From Fodinicurvata sediminis DSM 21159 (GTDB lineage: Bacteria > Pseudomonadota > Alphaproteobacteria > Kiloniellales > DSM-21159), in NCBI RefSeq assembly GCF_000420625.1, contig NZ_ATVH01000011.1, forward strand, positions 186,001 through 250,000: a DNA stretch of 64,000 nt, read 5' to 3'. Shown here piece by piece: positions 46,251-56,193 of this stretch. Made by a program: the position numbers and the translations under genes. The notes under the pieces are model-generated. The model did not search any database and was not told where the DNA came from. It saw nothing but the letters and a program-made list of their open reading frames with translations. The stretch's first letter is position 1. Each line of letters starts with the position of its first letter.

Positions 46251-46904
46251 ATGAATTTCTATCCAGAAGAGAAAATCGCATTGTTTATTGATGGATCCAA
46301 TCTTTATTCAACTGCACGTTCTCTGAATTTCGACATAGACTACAAGAAGCTATATCAAGTTTTTGCAGATGAAGCCCGACTGGTCAGAGCTTTCTATTAC
46401 ACGGCTCTTGTCGAAGATCAGGAGTATTCACCGCTACGCCCGCTAATCGACTGGCTGGATTATAATGGATACACCATGGTAACCAAGCCGGCAAAAGAAT
46501 ACACCGATGGAAATGGGCGCCGGAAGGTCAAGGGGAACATGGATATCGAGCTGGCTGTCGACATGATGGAACTGTCCGACAAGATCGACCATGCCGTTCT
46601 CTTCTCCGGAGACGGCGACTTCCGCTCCTTGATCGGTGCGGTGCAAAGACGCGGAGTCAGAGTCACCGTTATCTCTTCAATTCGTGTGCAACCCTCGATG
46701 ATTGCAGACGAGTTGCGGCGCCAGGCAGATCACTTCGTTGATATCAGCAGTCTCAAGAACCGCATTGCAAGGAGCGGACCCCCTGTCGAGAAAACCAGGC
46801 GACAGGAAGAACCCGGTGACGACGTCTATGAAGATGAAGATGACTTGGACGCCGAATTTCTCAATGACGAGGATGCATATGAAGAAGAGTATGCCTCGGA
46901 CTGA
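46251..46904 (+). CDS. NYN-domain (LabA/DUF88) protein with acidic tail
   Basis: This is a 217-residue predicted PIN-like ribonuclease of the LabA family. The NYN features are IALFIDGSNLY (Asp14), KGNMDIELAVDMM, and LFSGDGDFRSLI, which give the four acidic metal ligands. The catalytic domain ends near residue 170; from about 185 the protein is an extremely acidic tail of Asp and Glu. The start ATG has AAAAGG about ten bases upstream. Function in RNA turnover is inferred from the fold; no partner gene is indicated by the neighbourhood. Confidence 0.88.
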   Translation: MNFYPEEKIALFIDGSNLYSTARSLNFDIDYKKLYQVFADEARLVRAFYYTALVEDQEYSPLRPLIDWLDYNGYTMVTKPAKEYTDGNGRRKVKGNMDIELAVDMMELSDKIDHAVLFSGDGDFRSLIGAVQRRGVRVTVISSIRVQPSMIADELRRQADHFVDISSLKNRIARSGPPVEKTRRQEEPGDDVYEDEDDLDAEFLNDEDAYEEEYASD

Positions 46905-46944
46905 CCCTTGATCTGCTTTCCGAAAGTAGAGAGCAAGCCAAAGA

Positions 46945-47589
46945 ATGAAGGCGCAACAGCCCCCCACTGACTGCAGTCTCTGTCCCCGCCTGGTTGATTT
47001 CAGGAATGAGAATAGACGCCAGTATCCCGACTATCACAACGCTCCCGTTGCTGCGTTCGGGCCAGACAGTGCCCAAATGCTGATATTGGGCCTGGCTCCA
47101 GGCCTCAAGGGTGCCAATTGTACAGGACGTCCATTCACAGGCGATTACGCCGGAGATCTGCTCTATGCAACCTTGAAGAAGTTCAATCTTGCAGAGGGTG
47201 ACTACGGAAAGCGGCCGGATGATGGGCTTACACTCCGGAAGTGTCGCATCGTGAACGCTGTTCGCTGTGTGCCACCTGCCAACAAGCCAACGCCGGAAGA
47301 AATACGCACGTGTAATGGCTTTCTGGCAAGCGAACTCGAATCACTAAGACAGCTTAGGGTCGTCGTCGCACTTGGGCGTGTTGCACATGATGCTCTCTTG
47401 ATGGCCTGTGGATTGAAACGTAGCCATTTTAGGTTCGGGCATGCGCTAATCCATGACCTCCCGAACGGCTTGCAACTCGTCGACAGCTATCACTGCTCAC
47501 GCTACAACACCAACACTGGTCGTCTGACGGAAACCATGTTCCATGATGTCTTTGCGAAGGCTCAGAACAGGCTTTCGGAAAAGGCTTGA
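46945..47589 (+). CDS. Uracil-DNA glycosylase, family 5 (UdgB type)
   Basis: This DNA repair glycosylase of 214 residues has an iron-sulfur cluster implied by Cys10, Cys13 and later cysteines (VRCVPP, RTCNGF). Motif A is GLAPGLKGANCTGRPFTGDYAGD and motif B is SYHCSRYNTNTGRLT; the NTNTGRLT ending and the missing Asp/Asn in motif A are the mark of family 5 and not family 4. It removes uracil and other deaminated bases. It starts 40 bp after the NYN gene. It converges on smpB. Confidence 0.88.
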   Translation: MKAQQPPTDCSLCPRLVDFRNENRRQYPDYHNAPVAAFGPDSAQMLILGLAPGLKGANCTGRPFTGDYAGDLLYATLKKFNLAEGDYGKRPDDGLTLRKCRIVNAVRCVPPANKPTPEEIRTCNGFLASELESLRQLRVVVALGRVAHDALLMACGLKRSHFRFGHALIHDLPNGLQLVDSYHCSRYNTNTGRLTETMFHDVFAKAQNRLSEKA

Positions 47590-47607
47590 GAACTGATCAG
47601 CCCTTTT
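47583..47607. terminator. Bidirectional hairpin between UDG gene and smpB
   Basis: GGCTTGA (47583-47589) pairs with TCAGCC (47597-47602) with one bulged base; CTTTT follows on the plus strand and CCTTTT on the minus strand. Both stop codons (TGA of each gene) lie inside the stem. A short stem makes it a moderate candidate. Confidence 0.4.
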
Positions 47608-48061
47608 CGCGCAGCAGGCGCGCTTTCTGCCGTTGCCAGTCACGCTTTTTGACGTCTTCCCGCTTGTCCTGTTTCCGTTTGCCCTTGGCCACACCTAATG
47701 CCAGCTTCGCGAGGCCACGCTCATTGAAATAAATGGATAGTGGCACAAGGGTATAGCCATCACGCCGCACTTTTCCGAACAGGCGATCCCGCTCCCTTCT
47801 GTGTACCAGAAGCTTCCGAGGCCGTTTGGGCTCATGCCCGAAGCGATTGGCCGGCCCGTATTCCGAGAAATGTGAGTTGATGAGATACAGCTCACCATTT
47901 TCTTCACTGGCATAGGCTTCATTGATGGAAGCACGGCCATGGCGCAGCGACTTCACCTCTGATCCAGTGAGGACCAGGCCAGCCTCCACCTTCTCCTCAA
48001 TGAAGAAGTCATGGGTCGCCCGACGATTATGGGCGACAACGCGCTGCGGTTGCTTGCTCAT
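47597..48061 (-). CDS. smpB: SsrA-binding protein SmpB
   Basis: SmpB binds tmRNA and rescues stalled ribosomes. The 154-residue protein shows the standard features: [92 protein letters not shown], and the basic C-terminal tail. It is 24 bp downstream of dapA. No tmRNA gene is seen in the window. Confidence 0.97.
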   Translation of the reverse strand: MSKQPQRVVAHNRRATHDFFIEEKVEAGLVLTGSEVKSLRHGRASINEAYASEENGELYLINSHFSEYGPANRFGHEPKRPRKLLVHRRERDRLFGKVRRDGYTLVPLSIYFNERGLAKLALGVAKGKRKQDKREDVKKRDWQRQKARLLREKG

Positions 48062-48085
48062 GAAGGAAACTTCAAATGTGCTGAA

Positions 48086-48976
48086 TTAATCGATCAGTCC
48101 GGCAGCCAACATGGCTTCCCGGACGAGGGCCTGCGTATGTTCGGTTACCGGAATCATGGGCAGACGAAGCTCATTTTCAAGTTTGCCCAACAGGGAGAGC
48201 GCGTACTTGACTGGTTGCGGACTTGGCTCGGCAAACAGGGCCGCATGCAATGGCATCAATCGATCGTTGATCTCTTCGGCGCGCTTGCGGTCACCGCTAT
48301 GCCAGGCTTCCTGAAAGTCAGCACACAAAGATGGCGCCACATTTGCGGTTACGGATATACAGCCGTGCCCTCCTTGAGCCATGAAAGGCAGGATCGTCCC
48401 GTCCTCTCCCGACAGCTGTGTGAATCCCTTCTTGATGGCCAGGCGTGTTACAGCTGGACGCGCCAAATCGTTGCTCGCATCCTTCACACCAACAATTCTT
48501 GGGCAATCCTCGGCCAGTCGAGCCATGGTCTCGACAGTCATGTCCACAATCGAACGACCGGGTATGTTGTAAATCAGGATCGGCAAGCTGGAGGAATCAT
48601 GGACAGCCTTGAAATGCTGATACATTCCTTCCTGATGCGGCTTGTTGTAGTAAGGCGTAACCACAAGAGCCGAATCAGCTCCTGCAGCTTCCGCATGCTG
48701 GGTGAAATCGATCGCCTCTGCCGTTGAGTTTGACCCCGCTCCCGCAATAACGGGGACGCGTCCTGCAGCGGCCTCGATGCACTTTTCCACCACCCGTTTG
48801 TGTTCGTCGTGTGTTAGGGTCGGTGATTCTCCGGTGGTTCCACAGGGCACAAGTGCACTCGATCCCTGCTCGATCTGCCAATTCACAAGGTCTGCAAAAC
48901 GATCAAAATCAACAGCCCCATTACGAAAGGGCGTCACAAGTGCGGGCATGGAGCCCTTGTAGATTGGGTGGGTCAT
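48086..48976 (-). CDS. dapA: 4-hydroxy-tetrahydrodipicolinate synthase
   Basis: DapA condenses pyruvate with aspartate semialdehyde in lysine and diaminopimelate synthesis. The 296-residue TIM barrel has GTTGE at 46-50, [12 protein letters not shown] with the catalytic tyrosine, IYNIPGRS, and Schiff-base Lys165 in VGVKDAS. ATG at 48976 is chosen over a GTG four codons upstream. It shares a 193-bp divergent region (48977-49169) with the lytic transglycosylase gene, where I see no certain promoter. Confidence 0.95.
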   Translation of the reverse strand: MTHPIYKGSMPALVTPFRNGAVDFDRFADLVNWQIEQGSSALVPCGTTGESPTLTHDEHKRVVEKCIEAAAGRVPVIAGAGSNSTAEAIDFTQHAEAAGADSALVVTPYYNKPHQEGMYQHFKAVHDSSSLPILIYNIPGRSIVDMTVETMARLAEDCPRIVGVKDASNDLARPAVTRLAIKKGFTQLSGEDGTILPFMAQGGHGCISVTANVAPSLCADFQEAWHSGDRKRAEEINDRLMPLHAALFAEPSPQPVKYALSLLGKLENELRLPMIPVTEHTQALVREAMLAAGLID

Positions 48977-49169
48977 GAAAATGCTCACTTAACAGGCTGA
49001 TCCGCCCCAATTCCGGGCGTTTTGAATTCGGGAGGACGATAGCGCTGCGACCGGGTTGCCGCAAGGTCACTGACCCTGGCCGCAACGTCTCATTCTTGTT
49101 TCATTTGTGCCCCTGAAGGGCTGTGCTAAATTGCTTTTCCGAAGTAATGCACCGAAGGAGTTTCGGTCG

Positions 49170-51182
49170 ATGCGCCTGTTGACGTCTTCCCTTTCTTGCC
49201 TATCCATCTTTCTCCTCTCCTCGTTCATGGTATTATCTGCATCCGCTGCGGAGCTGAATTCGCGTGACAAGGAAAAGCTTTCAAGCGCCTTGGAACGTAT
49301 CGACCAGGGTAAACCGGCAGAAACACGTTACATAGCGGCCGGACTTGATAATCCTCTCGCCGCCAAGCTGCTCCAGTGGTATCGGCTTCTGCGTTATGGT
49401 GATCGGCAGGACTTTGCTGAGATCAGTGCGTTTCTTGAAGATAACCCGAACTGGCCAGGGCAGATAACTCTCCGCCGCGCAGCAGAGAAAGTCATGCCCG
49501 AGGGCATGCCGCCCCAGGCTAGAGCAAACTGGTTCCAGCAATATCCTCCCCTCTCGGGGCAGGCCGCATTGGCCTACGCACGGGCCATCGCCTTCACAGC
49601 CTCTGCAGAACGACTGGAAGAAGTCGTGCGCCGCCTTTGGAGAGAGACGGATTTTTCACACAGCGACGAAGAGGCATTCTACCAGGAATTTGCGTCGCAT
49701 CTGACGCGCTCGGATCATATTGCACGCGTTGAACGCCAAACGCGGGATGGACAGGAACAGCCAGCGCTGCGCACGGCGGCGCGTCTTGGCCCTGGATATC
49801 AACAACTGGTTACAGCACAGATCAGATTGGCGCGTCAGCAAGCAGGTGTGGATGACGCCATTCGTGCCGTTCCCAATAATTTGCAAGACCACGATGGATT
49901 GCTGTACGAACGCGCCCGCTGGCGGATGCGGAAGAATCGCATCTATGAAGCCCTTCCTCTTTTACAGGATCATGATGCAAGTCAGGGCACAGCCTCCAGC
50001 GAGCGCTGGTGGCCGTTGAAGCATTGGGCTGCAAGGGACTTGCTGGAGGACGGCCACGCACGTGAAGCTTATGAACTCGCAAGTTCTCACGGTCTGCACT
50101 CCGGCCTCGGATTTGCCGAAGGTGAGTTCCTGGCCGGTTGGATCGCGCTGCGCTTCTTGAATAGGCCGGCAGATGCATATCGCCATTTCGAGCGGTTGCA
50201 CGAAGGTGTAACCACTGAAATAAGCCGTTCCAGGGGTGCTTATTGGGCAGGTAGGGCTGCCAACGCTCTTGGAAACGAACAGCTCGCCCATAAGTGGTTT
50301 TCTAACGCAGCTCAATTGGACAACAACTACTATGGGCAGCTTGCTGTTGCCGAGACAGGCTTGTCACGCGGAACCCAGGGGGGGATGCCGGCAGTTTCTT
50401 CAGAACAGCGCGGTTCCTTCCGGCAAGGTGAATTGCAACGTGCCATAGAAATTCTTGATGGGGTCGAACGTGACGATCTGGCCGATTATTTCTTTTCTTC
50501 ACTTCTGCGGAATGCTGAGACGGCAAGCGATTACAGGTTGGTAGCCGATCTAGGAATGAACCGGGGTCGTGTGGATCAAGCCGTCAGAACAGCAAGGCGT
50601 GCCGCCTACAACGGAATCATGATGCCGGACTATCTTTATCCGGTCCCAGCCTGGATCGATGAGAACGACCCGCTGGCGCCAATCCTTCTTGCGCTCATGC
50701 GGCAGGAGAGCAACTTCGATATTTCAGCAGTCAGCCATGCGGGTGCCAGGGGTGTAATGCAGGTCATGCCTGGCACAGCTCAGCAGGTCGCCGACAAGAT
50801 GAACATTGCTTACCAAGCTTCCCGCCTGACCACCGACCCGCGCTACAACATGCGGCTTGGGCGGAATTATCTGGAGGAAATGCTGGAACGCTATCGCGGC
50901 TATCTGCCTTTGGTCCTCGCTGCCTACAATGCCGGACCGCACCGGGCAAATGACTGGATTGAACGTTTCGGCGATCCGCGTCATCCGAATATAGATGCCG
51001 TTGATTGGGTCGAACAGATATCCTTCAAGGAAACGCGAAATTACGTTCAGCGTGTTTCCGAGGCAGTGGTCGTCTATCGACGCAAGCTCCAAGAACAAGG
51101 CAACCTTTACGACGGTTTGCCACATCCCGCCCAAGCAACACGAAACTTCGATGATGTTGCCAACAATGAGGCCACCCAATGA
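49170..51182 (+). CDS. slt: Soluble lytic murein transglycosylase (Slt70-like)
   Basis: This is a periplasmic peptidoglycan-cleaving enzyme of 670 residues. The signal peptide ends in LSASA (about residue 27). A long alpha-superhelical U-domain of TPR-like repeats is followed by the C-terminal SLT domain with catalytic Glu513 (LMRQESNFD), AGARGVMQVMPGTA and LAAYNAGPHRANDW. The length is close to Slt70. ATG 49170 has AAGGAG ten bases upstream; the longer frame from 49107 lacks a site. It overlaps the next gene as ATGA. Confidence 0.94.
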   Translation: MRLLTSSLSCLSIFLLSSFMVLSASAAELNSRDKEKLSSALERIDQGKPAETRYIAAGLDNPLAAKLLQWYRLLRYGDRQDFAEISAFLEDNPNWPGQITLRRAAEKVMPEGMPPQARANWFQQYPPLSGQAALAYARAIAFTASAERLEEVVRRLWRETDFSHSDEEAFYQEFASHLTRSDHIARVERQTRDGQEQPALRTAARLGPGYQQLVTAQIRLARQQAGVDDAIRAVPNNLQDHDGLLYERARWRMRKNRIYEALPLLQDHDASQGTASSERWWPLKHWAARDLLEDGHAREAYELASSHGLHSGLGFAEGEFLAGWIALRFLNRPADAYRHFERLHEGVTTEISRSRGAYWAGRAANALGNEQLAHKWFSNAAQLDNNYYGQLAVAETGLSRGTQGGMPAVSSEQRGSFRQGELQRAIEILDGVERDDLADYFFSSLLRNAETASDYRLVADLGMNRGRVDQAVRTARRAAYNGIMMPDYLYPVPAWIDENDPLAPILLALMRQESNFDISAVSHAGARGVMQVMPGTAQQVADKMNIAYQASRLTTDPRYNMRLGRNYLEEMLERYRGYLPLVLAAYNAGPHRANDWIERFGDPRHPNIDAVDWVEQISFKETRNYVQRVSEAVVVYRRKLQEQGNLYDGLPHPAQATRNFDDVANNEATQ

Positions 51183-52174
51183 ATTTTCCGGGTAATACAC
51201 AGGTGCCGTCCTTTGCCGATATCGAAGCGGCCAGCCAACGCATCGCCCCCCGGGCTGTCAGGACACCATTGCTTGAGAATGCCTACCTGAATGAAGCCGT
51301 GAATGGACGTGTTTTACTGAAAGCCGAAACCTTGCAGCGCACTGGCTCCTTCAAGTTCAGAGGTGCATTCAACAGGCTGTCACTGCTCGATGATTCGCAA
51401 AAGGCCAAGGGCGTTGTCGCCTACTCTTCCGGCAACCATGCGCAAGGTGTGGCTGCAGCTGCGAAGATCCTGGGCATAGAATGCACGATCATCATGCCCA
51501 ACGACGCGCCTTCGCTGAAAATAGCAAACACGCGCAACTATGGTGCCGAAGTCGTCCTCTACGACCGGAAAACTGAAAGCCGTGAGGCAATCGCAAGCAA
51601 ATTTCTGGATGATCGCGGCGCAACCTTGATACGTCCCTTCGACGACCCGCAGATCATAGCTGGTCAGGGAACATGTGGTCTCGAGATCTTCGAGGAGGCC
51701 AATGAGCGGGATATGGCCATCAATGCTGTTCTTGTGTGTTGTGGTGGCGGTGGCCTGACAGCTGGAATCGCACTTGCCGCTCGCGAAATGTCTCCTGCCA
51801 GTCAAATCTATGCCGTCGAGCCAAAGGGATTTGAGGATACTGCACGCTCACTGGCTGCCGGAAAGCGCCTGGAAAATGCTCCTGATGCAGCATCCATCTG
51901 TGACGCCCTGCTGACGCCAAGTCCCGGAGAGCTCACTTTTCAGATCAATCAGCAGCTTCTGTCAGGCGCGCTTGCTGTCAGTGACGAACAGGTTCGCGAA
52001 GCCATGGCGTTTGCAATGCGAAACCTGAAGCTGGTTGTGGAACCCGGTGGCGCAGTTTGCCTGGCTGCCCTGCTCGCTGGCCAATTTGATGCAGCGGACA
52101 AGACCGTTGCCATCACATTGTCAGGAGGCAATGCCGATCCGGCTTTCCTCGCGGACGTCATGACAGCCACGTAA
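51179..52174 (+). CDS. Threonine/serine dehydratase or serine racemase-like PLP enzyme
   Basis: This is a fold-type II PLP enzyme of 331 residues. The PLP lysine is Lys59 in TGSFKFRGA, SSGNHAQGVA is the substrate loop, and the glycine-rich phosphate-binding loop reads CCGGGGLTAG. It lacks the C-terminal regulatory ACT-like domain of biosynthetic IlvA, so it fits the catabolic TdcB or serine racemase group. It is translationally coupled to the slt gene (ATGA at 51179-51182), an unexpected pairing for amino acid metabolism. It converges on cysNC. Confidence 0.88.
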   Translation: MNFPGNTQVPSFADIEAASQRIAPRAVRTPLLENAYLNEAVNGRVLLKAETLQRTGSFKFRGAFNRLSLLDDSQKAKGVVAYSSGNHAQGVAAAAKILGIECTIIMPNDAPSLKIANTRNYGAEVVLYDRKTESREAIASKFLDDRGATLIRPFDDPQIIAGQGTCGLEIFEEANERDMAINAVLVCCGGGGLTAGIALAAREMSPASQIYAVEPKGFEDTARSLAAGKRLENAPDAASICDALLTPSPGELTFQINQQLLSGALAVSDEQVREAMAFAMRNLKLVVEPGGAVCLAALLAGQFDAADKTVAITLSGGNADPAFLADVMTAT

Positions 52175-52193
52175 CAACAGACGACCAGCCATG

Positions 52194-52226
52194 ACCGTTC
52201 CCGGAGCTCGGAAGCCCGGGAACGGT
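52194..52226. terminator. Inverted repeat between convergent genes
   Basis: ACCGTTCCCGG (52194-52204) pairs perfectly with CCGGGAACGGT (52216-52226) around an 11-base loop. No T-run follows on either strand, so Rho-independent action is uncertain. Its place between the stops of the dehydratase gene and cysNC makes a transcription-end role likely. Confidence 0.45.
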
Positions 52227-52229
52227 GGC

Positions 52230-54116
52230 TTATTCCACCTGAAATGTCCGGTCGATATAGTCGATCACCTGCTCGACACAGGACGGCAGGTCCTTGGCAT
52301 CTGTATCGACGACAAGCTCCGGCATGCTCGGGGGCTCATAGGGTGCGCTGACGCCTGTGAAATCCTGAATTTCGCCAGCCCTGGCCTTCTTGTATAGGCC
52401 TTTCGGATCCCGTCGTTCACAGGTATTCAGATCCGCACTGACATGGATCTCGTGAAAGGCCTCGCTGTCGACTCGGTTGGCCGCCGCTCGTGCCCGGTCA
52501 CGGTCGGCCTGATAGGGCGATATGAAGGCCGTGATGCAGATGAAACCGGCATCGGCAAAAAGCGCTGCAACCTCTCCAACCCGGCGGATGTTCTCGGTAC
52601 GCTCCTCCGGGGAGAAGCCCAGGTTGGCGTTCAAGCCAGCGCGCACGTTGTCCCCGTCCAGCACATAAACCTGATGGCCTTTCTGGAAGAGGTGCTTCTC
52701 CACCTCCATGGCCAGGGTGGACTTGCCGGCACCTGACAGACCCGTGAACCAGAGCACGCCGCCCTTGTGCCCGTTACGCACGACGCGATTCTCACGGGTA
52801 ATGGTGTGCTCGACGGAGTAGACGTTGGTCGAACGCACGGTCAGGCTCTGGCGCTGGTCGGGATAGCCCTCCATGGAGATCAGGCCGCCACCCACCACGT
52901 CGTAGTCCTCGAGCAGGACGAAGCGGCCCATCTTGTCGAGGGCCACATGCTCGTCAAAAGCCAGGACTTCACGGGCGCGCAGCACGACTTCGCCGATCAT
53001 GTTACGCTCGAGCTTGGTCCCCGGACGATGCGCCAGCGTGTCCGTGTCGATCAGGGTCTCGAGCCCGACAACCGTGACGGTGGCCGTCTTGGTGGCCAGT
53101 TTCAGGGTATAGCGCTTGCCCACTTCCAGGGGCTTGTGCCCCAGCCAGAAAAGCCGGGCCCGGAAGACCGTCGAAAGCACCGGCGGGTCCTCCACATGGC
53201 TGATCACCTCTCCGCGCTCGACAAAGAGCTGCTCTTCCAGGGTCAGGCCGATGGACTGCCCGGCATGGGCCTCCAACAGAGGCGGGGCGTCCCAGACATC
53301 CAGGGACTTGACGCGCGCCGTCTTGTTCGAGGGCGAGAACAGGATCTCGTCACCCGGACGGATCACGCCAGCCTCGACACGGCCAGCAAGTATACGGCGA
53401 TGATCGAAGTGGTAGACGTCCTGGACCGGCAAGCGCAGGGATTGCTCCGAGGGCACCGTCACGGAGTGAAAGCGATCCAGGGCATCCAGGATGGTCGGTC
53501 CCTTGTACCAGGGAGAGGATGTGGATTTCTTGGCGATATTGTCGCCTTCCCGGGCCGAGATCGGCACGATGAAGCTGGGCTCGACGCCGATACCATGTAG
53601 GTAGGCCGTCACTTCCCGGACAATCTCTCCATAGCGCTCTTCCGAATAATCGACCAGGTCCATCTTGTTGATGACCACGGCCACCTGCTTCACACCCAGC
53701 AGGTGCAACAGATAGCCATGGCGGCGGGTCTGCTCGCGCACCCCCTCTTCGGCATCGACAACCAGCAGGGCCGCATCGGCCGAAGCCGCACCGCTGACCA
53801 TGTTCTTGAGGAACTCGCGGTGTCCGGGCGCGTCGATGATGACCACATCGCGCTTCTGTGTCTTGAACCAGATCTGCGTGGTGTCGATGGTCACCGCCTG
53901 GTCGCGTTCGGCCTGGAAGGCGTCCAGAACGAAGGACCACTCCAGCGCCATGCCGCGACGATCGCAAACGGCCTTCAGTTCCTCGAACTTGCCTTCCGGC
54001 AGACTGTCCGTGTCGTACAGCAGACGTCCGATCAGTGTCGACTTGCCGTGATCCACATGGCCAACCACGACGATCTTGAAGGTTTCACGGAGCATATCGA
54101 GAGAAGAATCCTGCAT
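52230..54116 (-). CDS. cysNC: Bifunctional sulfate adenylyltransferase subunit 1 / APS kinase (CysNC, NodQ-like)
   Basis: This makes APS and then PAPS. The 628-residue fusion has a CysN GTPase region (P-loop GHVDHGKST at 19-27, DAPGH, NKMD), then from about residue 440 the CysC kinase (P-loop GLSGAGKST near 455, [29 protein letters not shown]). It starts at ATG 54116 in a one-base TAATG overlap with cysD. No cysH or cysI is nearby, so PAPS here may serve sulfation and not only assimilation; the sulfotransferase across the divergent gap supports that. The gene looks more GC-rich than its neighbours. Confidence 0.96.
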   Translation of the reverse strand: MQDSSLDMLRETFKIVVVGHVDHGKSTLIGRLLYDTDSLPEGKFEELKAVCDRRGMALEWSFVLDAFQAERDQAVTIDTTQIWFKTQKRDVVIIDAPGHREFLKNMVSGAASADAALLVVDAEEGVREQTRRHGYLLHLLGVKQVAVVINKMDLVDYSEERYGEIVREVTAYLHGIGVEPSFIVPISAREGDNIAKKSTSSPWYKGPTILDALDRFHSVTVPSEQSLRLPVQDVYHFDHRRILAGRVEAGVIRPGDEILFSPSNKTARVKSLDVWDAPPLLEAHAGQSIGLTLEEQLFVERGEVISHVEDPPVLSTVFRARLFWLGHKPLEVGKRYTLKLATKTATVTVVGLETLIDTDTLAHRPGTKLERNMIGEVVLRAREVLAFDEHVALDKMGRFVLLEDYDVVGGGLISMEGYPDQRQSLTVRSTNVYSVEHTITRENRVVRNGHKGGVLWFTGLSGAGKSTLAMEVEKHLFQKGHQVYVLDGDNVRAGLNANLGFSPEERTENIRRVGEVAALFADAGFICITAFISPYQADRDRARAAANRVDSEAFHEIHVSADLNTCERRDPKGLYKKARAGEIQDFTGVSAPYEPPSMPELVVDTDAKDLPSCVEQVIDYIDRTFQVE

Positions 54117-54910
54117 TACATGTATCCCGCGGCGCGGAGGCGCTCGAAGGCATCCTCACTGTCATGGTCCATCGTCCGGCCGGCACGCTCCGACGTATTC
54201 GTGGTCTGCAACTCCTCGATGATTTCCTCGATGGTCGCGGCATTGGACTCTATGGGACGGGTGATGTCCTTTTCGCCGAGCGAGCGATAGCGCATGCCGT
54301 TGCGCGCGAAATAGAGCGGAACCACCGGGATGTTTTCGCGCTGGATGTAGCGCCAGATGTCGACCTCGGTCCAGGCGAGCAGCGGATGAATGCGCACGTG
54401 CGTGCCCGGCGCGAATTCGGTCTTGTACTGCTCCCAGAACTCGGGTGGCTGGTCCTTGTAGTCCCACTCACCGGTTTCGCCGCGCGGGCTGAAGACACGC
54501 TCCTTGCTGCGCACGGCCTGCTCGTCGCGGCGGATGCCCAGGAAGATGCCCCGGAAGTCATGCTGCTCGATAACCTGCTTCAGGCCCAGGGTCTTGCGCG
54601 CCGCCGAGCGGGCATTGTGCGTCAATTCGGGATCTGTCTCCTCGTACGGCGGGCATTCGGCGTTGATGTAGTTCAGGTCCCATTCCTTCACGTAGCGGTC
54701 TCGGAAGGCATAAACCTCATCCAGCTCGTTGCCGGTATCCAGCAGGATCACGGGAAAGGGAACGCGCCCGTAGAAAGCCTTGCGCGCAAGCCAGATCATG
54801 ACGTTGGAATCCTTGCCGAGCGACCACAGCATCGACAGGGGTTTGATGCGATTGTAGGCTTCACGCAGAATATAGATGCTCTGCGCTTCCAATTGGTCGA
54901 GATGGTTCAT
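54116..54910 (-). CDS. cysD: Sulfate adenylyltransferase subunit 2 (CysD, NodP-like)
   Basis: CysD makes APS from ATP and sulfate together with CysN. The 264-residue PP-loop protein has [24 protein letters not shown] (ATP-pyrophosphatase loop), [24 protein letters not shown] and [16 protein letters not shown]. The final segment [19 protein letters not shown] is typical of CysD. It is the first gene of the cysD-cysNC operon and is divergent from the sulfotransferase gene. Confidence 0.97.
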   Translation of the reverse strand: MNHLDQLEAQSIYILREAYNRIKPLSMLWSLGKDSNVMIWLARKAFYGRVPFPVILLDTGNELDEVYAFRDRYVKEWDLNYINAECPPYEETDPELTHNARSAARKTLGLKQVIEQHDFRGIFLGIRRDEQAVRSKERVFSPRGETGEWDYKDQPPEFWEQYKTEFAPGTHVRIHPLLAWTEVDIWRYIQRENIPVVPLYFARNGMRYRSLGEKDITRPIESNAATIEEIIEELQTTNTSERAGRTMDHDSEDAFERLRAAGYM

Positions 54911-55164
54911 GACGTGGAATGCATCCGATGGTGTGTGGTGGAACAGGGCAAGAGTTAGCGTTTCTGCAGTGGCGGCTCAAGGGCAAAGCAGCCCAAATGC
55001 CACATTATTCTTTGTGATTATCTTTTTTGTACATTTATTTTATGTCTATTTATGTATCATAGTGGTATCTGCCCAATTCTCATGTTGGGCTGGATTGCAC
55101 CATAGTTGGCAGCTTGCTATAGCTGCTTGCATACTATTGCTTGACCCTTTTCCTGGAAATATCC
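54911..55164. promoter_or_regulatory. AT-rich divergent region cysD / sulfotransferase
   Basis: This 254-bp gap is strongly AT-rich at about 54998-55070 and probably holds promoters for both operons. GCCCAA...TTGGGC (55073-55092, eight-base loop) is a small inverted repeat, and TAGCT/AGCTA-like half-sites follow at about 55110-55127. I see no confident -35/-10 pair or known operator such as a CysB site. Confidence 0.45.
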
Positions 55165-56100
55165 ATGCGCGTCTTACTGAAGAAGATCAGCCGTGAGCTG
55201 ACCTTGCTGATTCTCTTTTTCCTTCCGCAGGAAAAGAAGATTGCAATCGAACGCCGCCAGCGCGGCAAGGAAGAGTACAGAAAACTGCGCCTGGCAGATG
55301 CCGTGATCGTTTCCTTTGGAAAGAGTGGGCGGACGTGGCTGCGGGTCATGCTGTCTCGGTTCTATCAGGTGCGCCATGGCCTATCCGAACGTCACTTGAT
55401 CGGCTTTGATAATCTGCATCGCAAGGATCCGAAGATTCCGAAGCTCTTCTTCACGCATGACAATTATCTGAAAGACTATACGGGAAACAGCGACAACAAG
55501 GCGGACTACTATGATCGCAAGGTGGTGCTGCTTGTGCGCAATCCGGCAGACACCGCAGTTTCCCAATATTTCCAGTGGAAATATCGCATGCGCGACCGGA
55601 AAAAATCTATCAACCAGTACCCGCAGGGCATGGAAGACCTATCGGTTTATGACTTTGTCATGGACGAAAAGGCGGGACTGCCGAAGATCATCGGCTTCAT
55701 GAATGTCTGGGCACGGGAGATGGATCGGTTCGAGAACATTCTGATCGTGCGTTACGAGGATATGCGTGATGACCCGGGAGATGCTCTGCAACGCGTGACC
55801 GATTTTATCGGCACTGAAGGCTCGAAGGATCAGATTGAGGAGTCCGTTCGATTTGCATCCGTGGAAAACATGCGCAATATGGAAACCAACCGGACATTCT
55901 GGTTGAGCGGCAGCCGCATGGTGACCCGGGACAAAAGCAATCCCAATGCCTACAAGGTTCGGCGCGCAAAGGTCGGAGGGTACCGAGACTATTTCGAGGA
56001 TGAGCAGATCCGGGAAATAGAAGACTATATCAACAAGCACCTCTCCCCGGTTTTTGGGTACAGCGTGGACACGCAGGCGCAGGAAGCCAAATCCAACTGA
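55165..56100 (+). CDS. PAPS-dependent sulfotransferase
   Basis: This transfers sulfate from PAPS to a hydroxyl group. The 311-residue protein has the 5'-phosphosulfate loop FGKSGRTW at 51-58, the 3'-phosphate motif VLLVRNPADTAVS at 121-133, and RRAKVGGYRDYF near 270-281 matching the RKGxxGDWKNxF PAPS motif. A short hydrophobic stretch (LTLLILFFL, 12-20) may tether it to the membrane. ATG 55165 with GGAA eight bases upstream is preferred over a TTG at 55141. It faces cysD-cysNC and precedes the second GT8-like gene, so a glycan or glycolipid acceptor is likely. Confidence 0.9.
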   Translation: MRVLLKKISRELTLLILFFLPQEKKIAIERRQRGKEEYRKLRLADAVIVSFGKSGRTWLRVMLSRFYQVRHGLSERHLIGFDNLHRKDPKIPKLFFTHDNYLKDYTGNSDNKADYYDRKVVLLVRNPADTAVSQYFQWKYRMRDRKKSINQYPQGMEDLSVYDFVMDEKAGLPKIIGFMNVWAREMDRFENILIVRYEDMRDDPGDALQRVTDFIGTEGSKDQIEESVRFASVENMRNMETNRTFWLSGSRMVTRDKSNPNAYKVRRAKVGGYRDYFEDEQIREIEDYINKHLSPVFGYSVDTQAQEAKSN

Positions 56101-56106
56101 ATCCTG

Positions 56107-56141
56107 AAAGCCTGAGACAATGCGTCAGCTTGCGGGCTTTT
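56107..56141 (+). terminator. Probable terminator after the sulfotransferase gene
   Basis: AAAGCC (56107-56112) pairs with GGCTTT (56135-56140), with an inner CTGA/TCAG helix and unpaired bases. A short T-run follows. The stem is interrupted, so strength is moderate. Confidence 0.45.
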
Positions 56142-56193
56142 CTGCCATCTGCTAAGAGCAATTATCATTTACACGATAGGAGTTACGGCTGCT

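Noticed and set aside
52767-53600. 277-codon plus-strand frame opposite cysNC
   Set aside because: Shadow of a GC-rich real gene; no motif and no start context.
54164-54958. 264-codon plus-strand frame opposite cysD
   Set aside because: CysD motifs are complete on the other strand; this frame is composition-driven.
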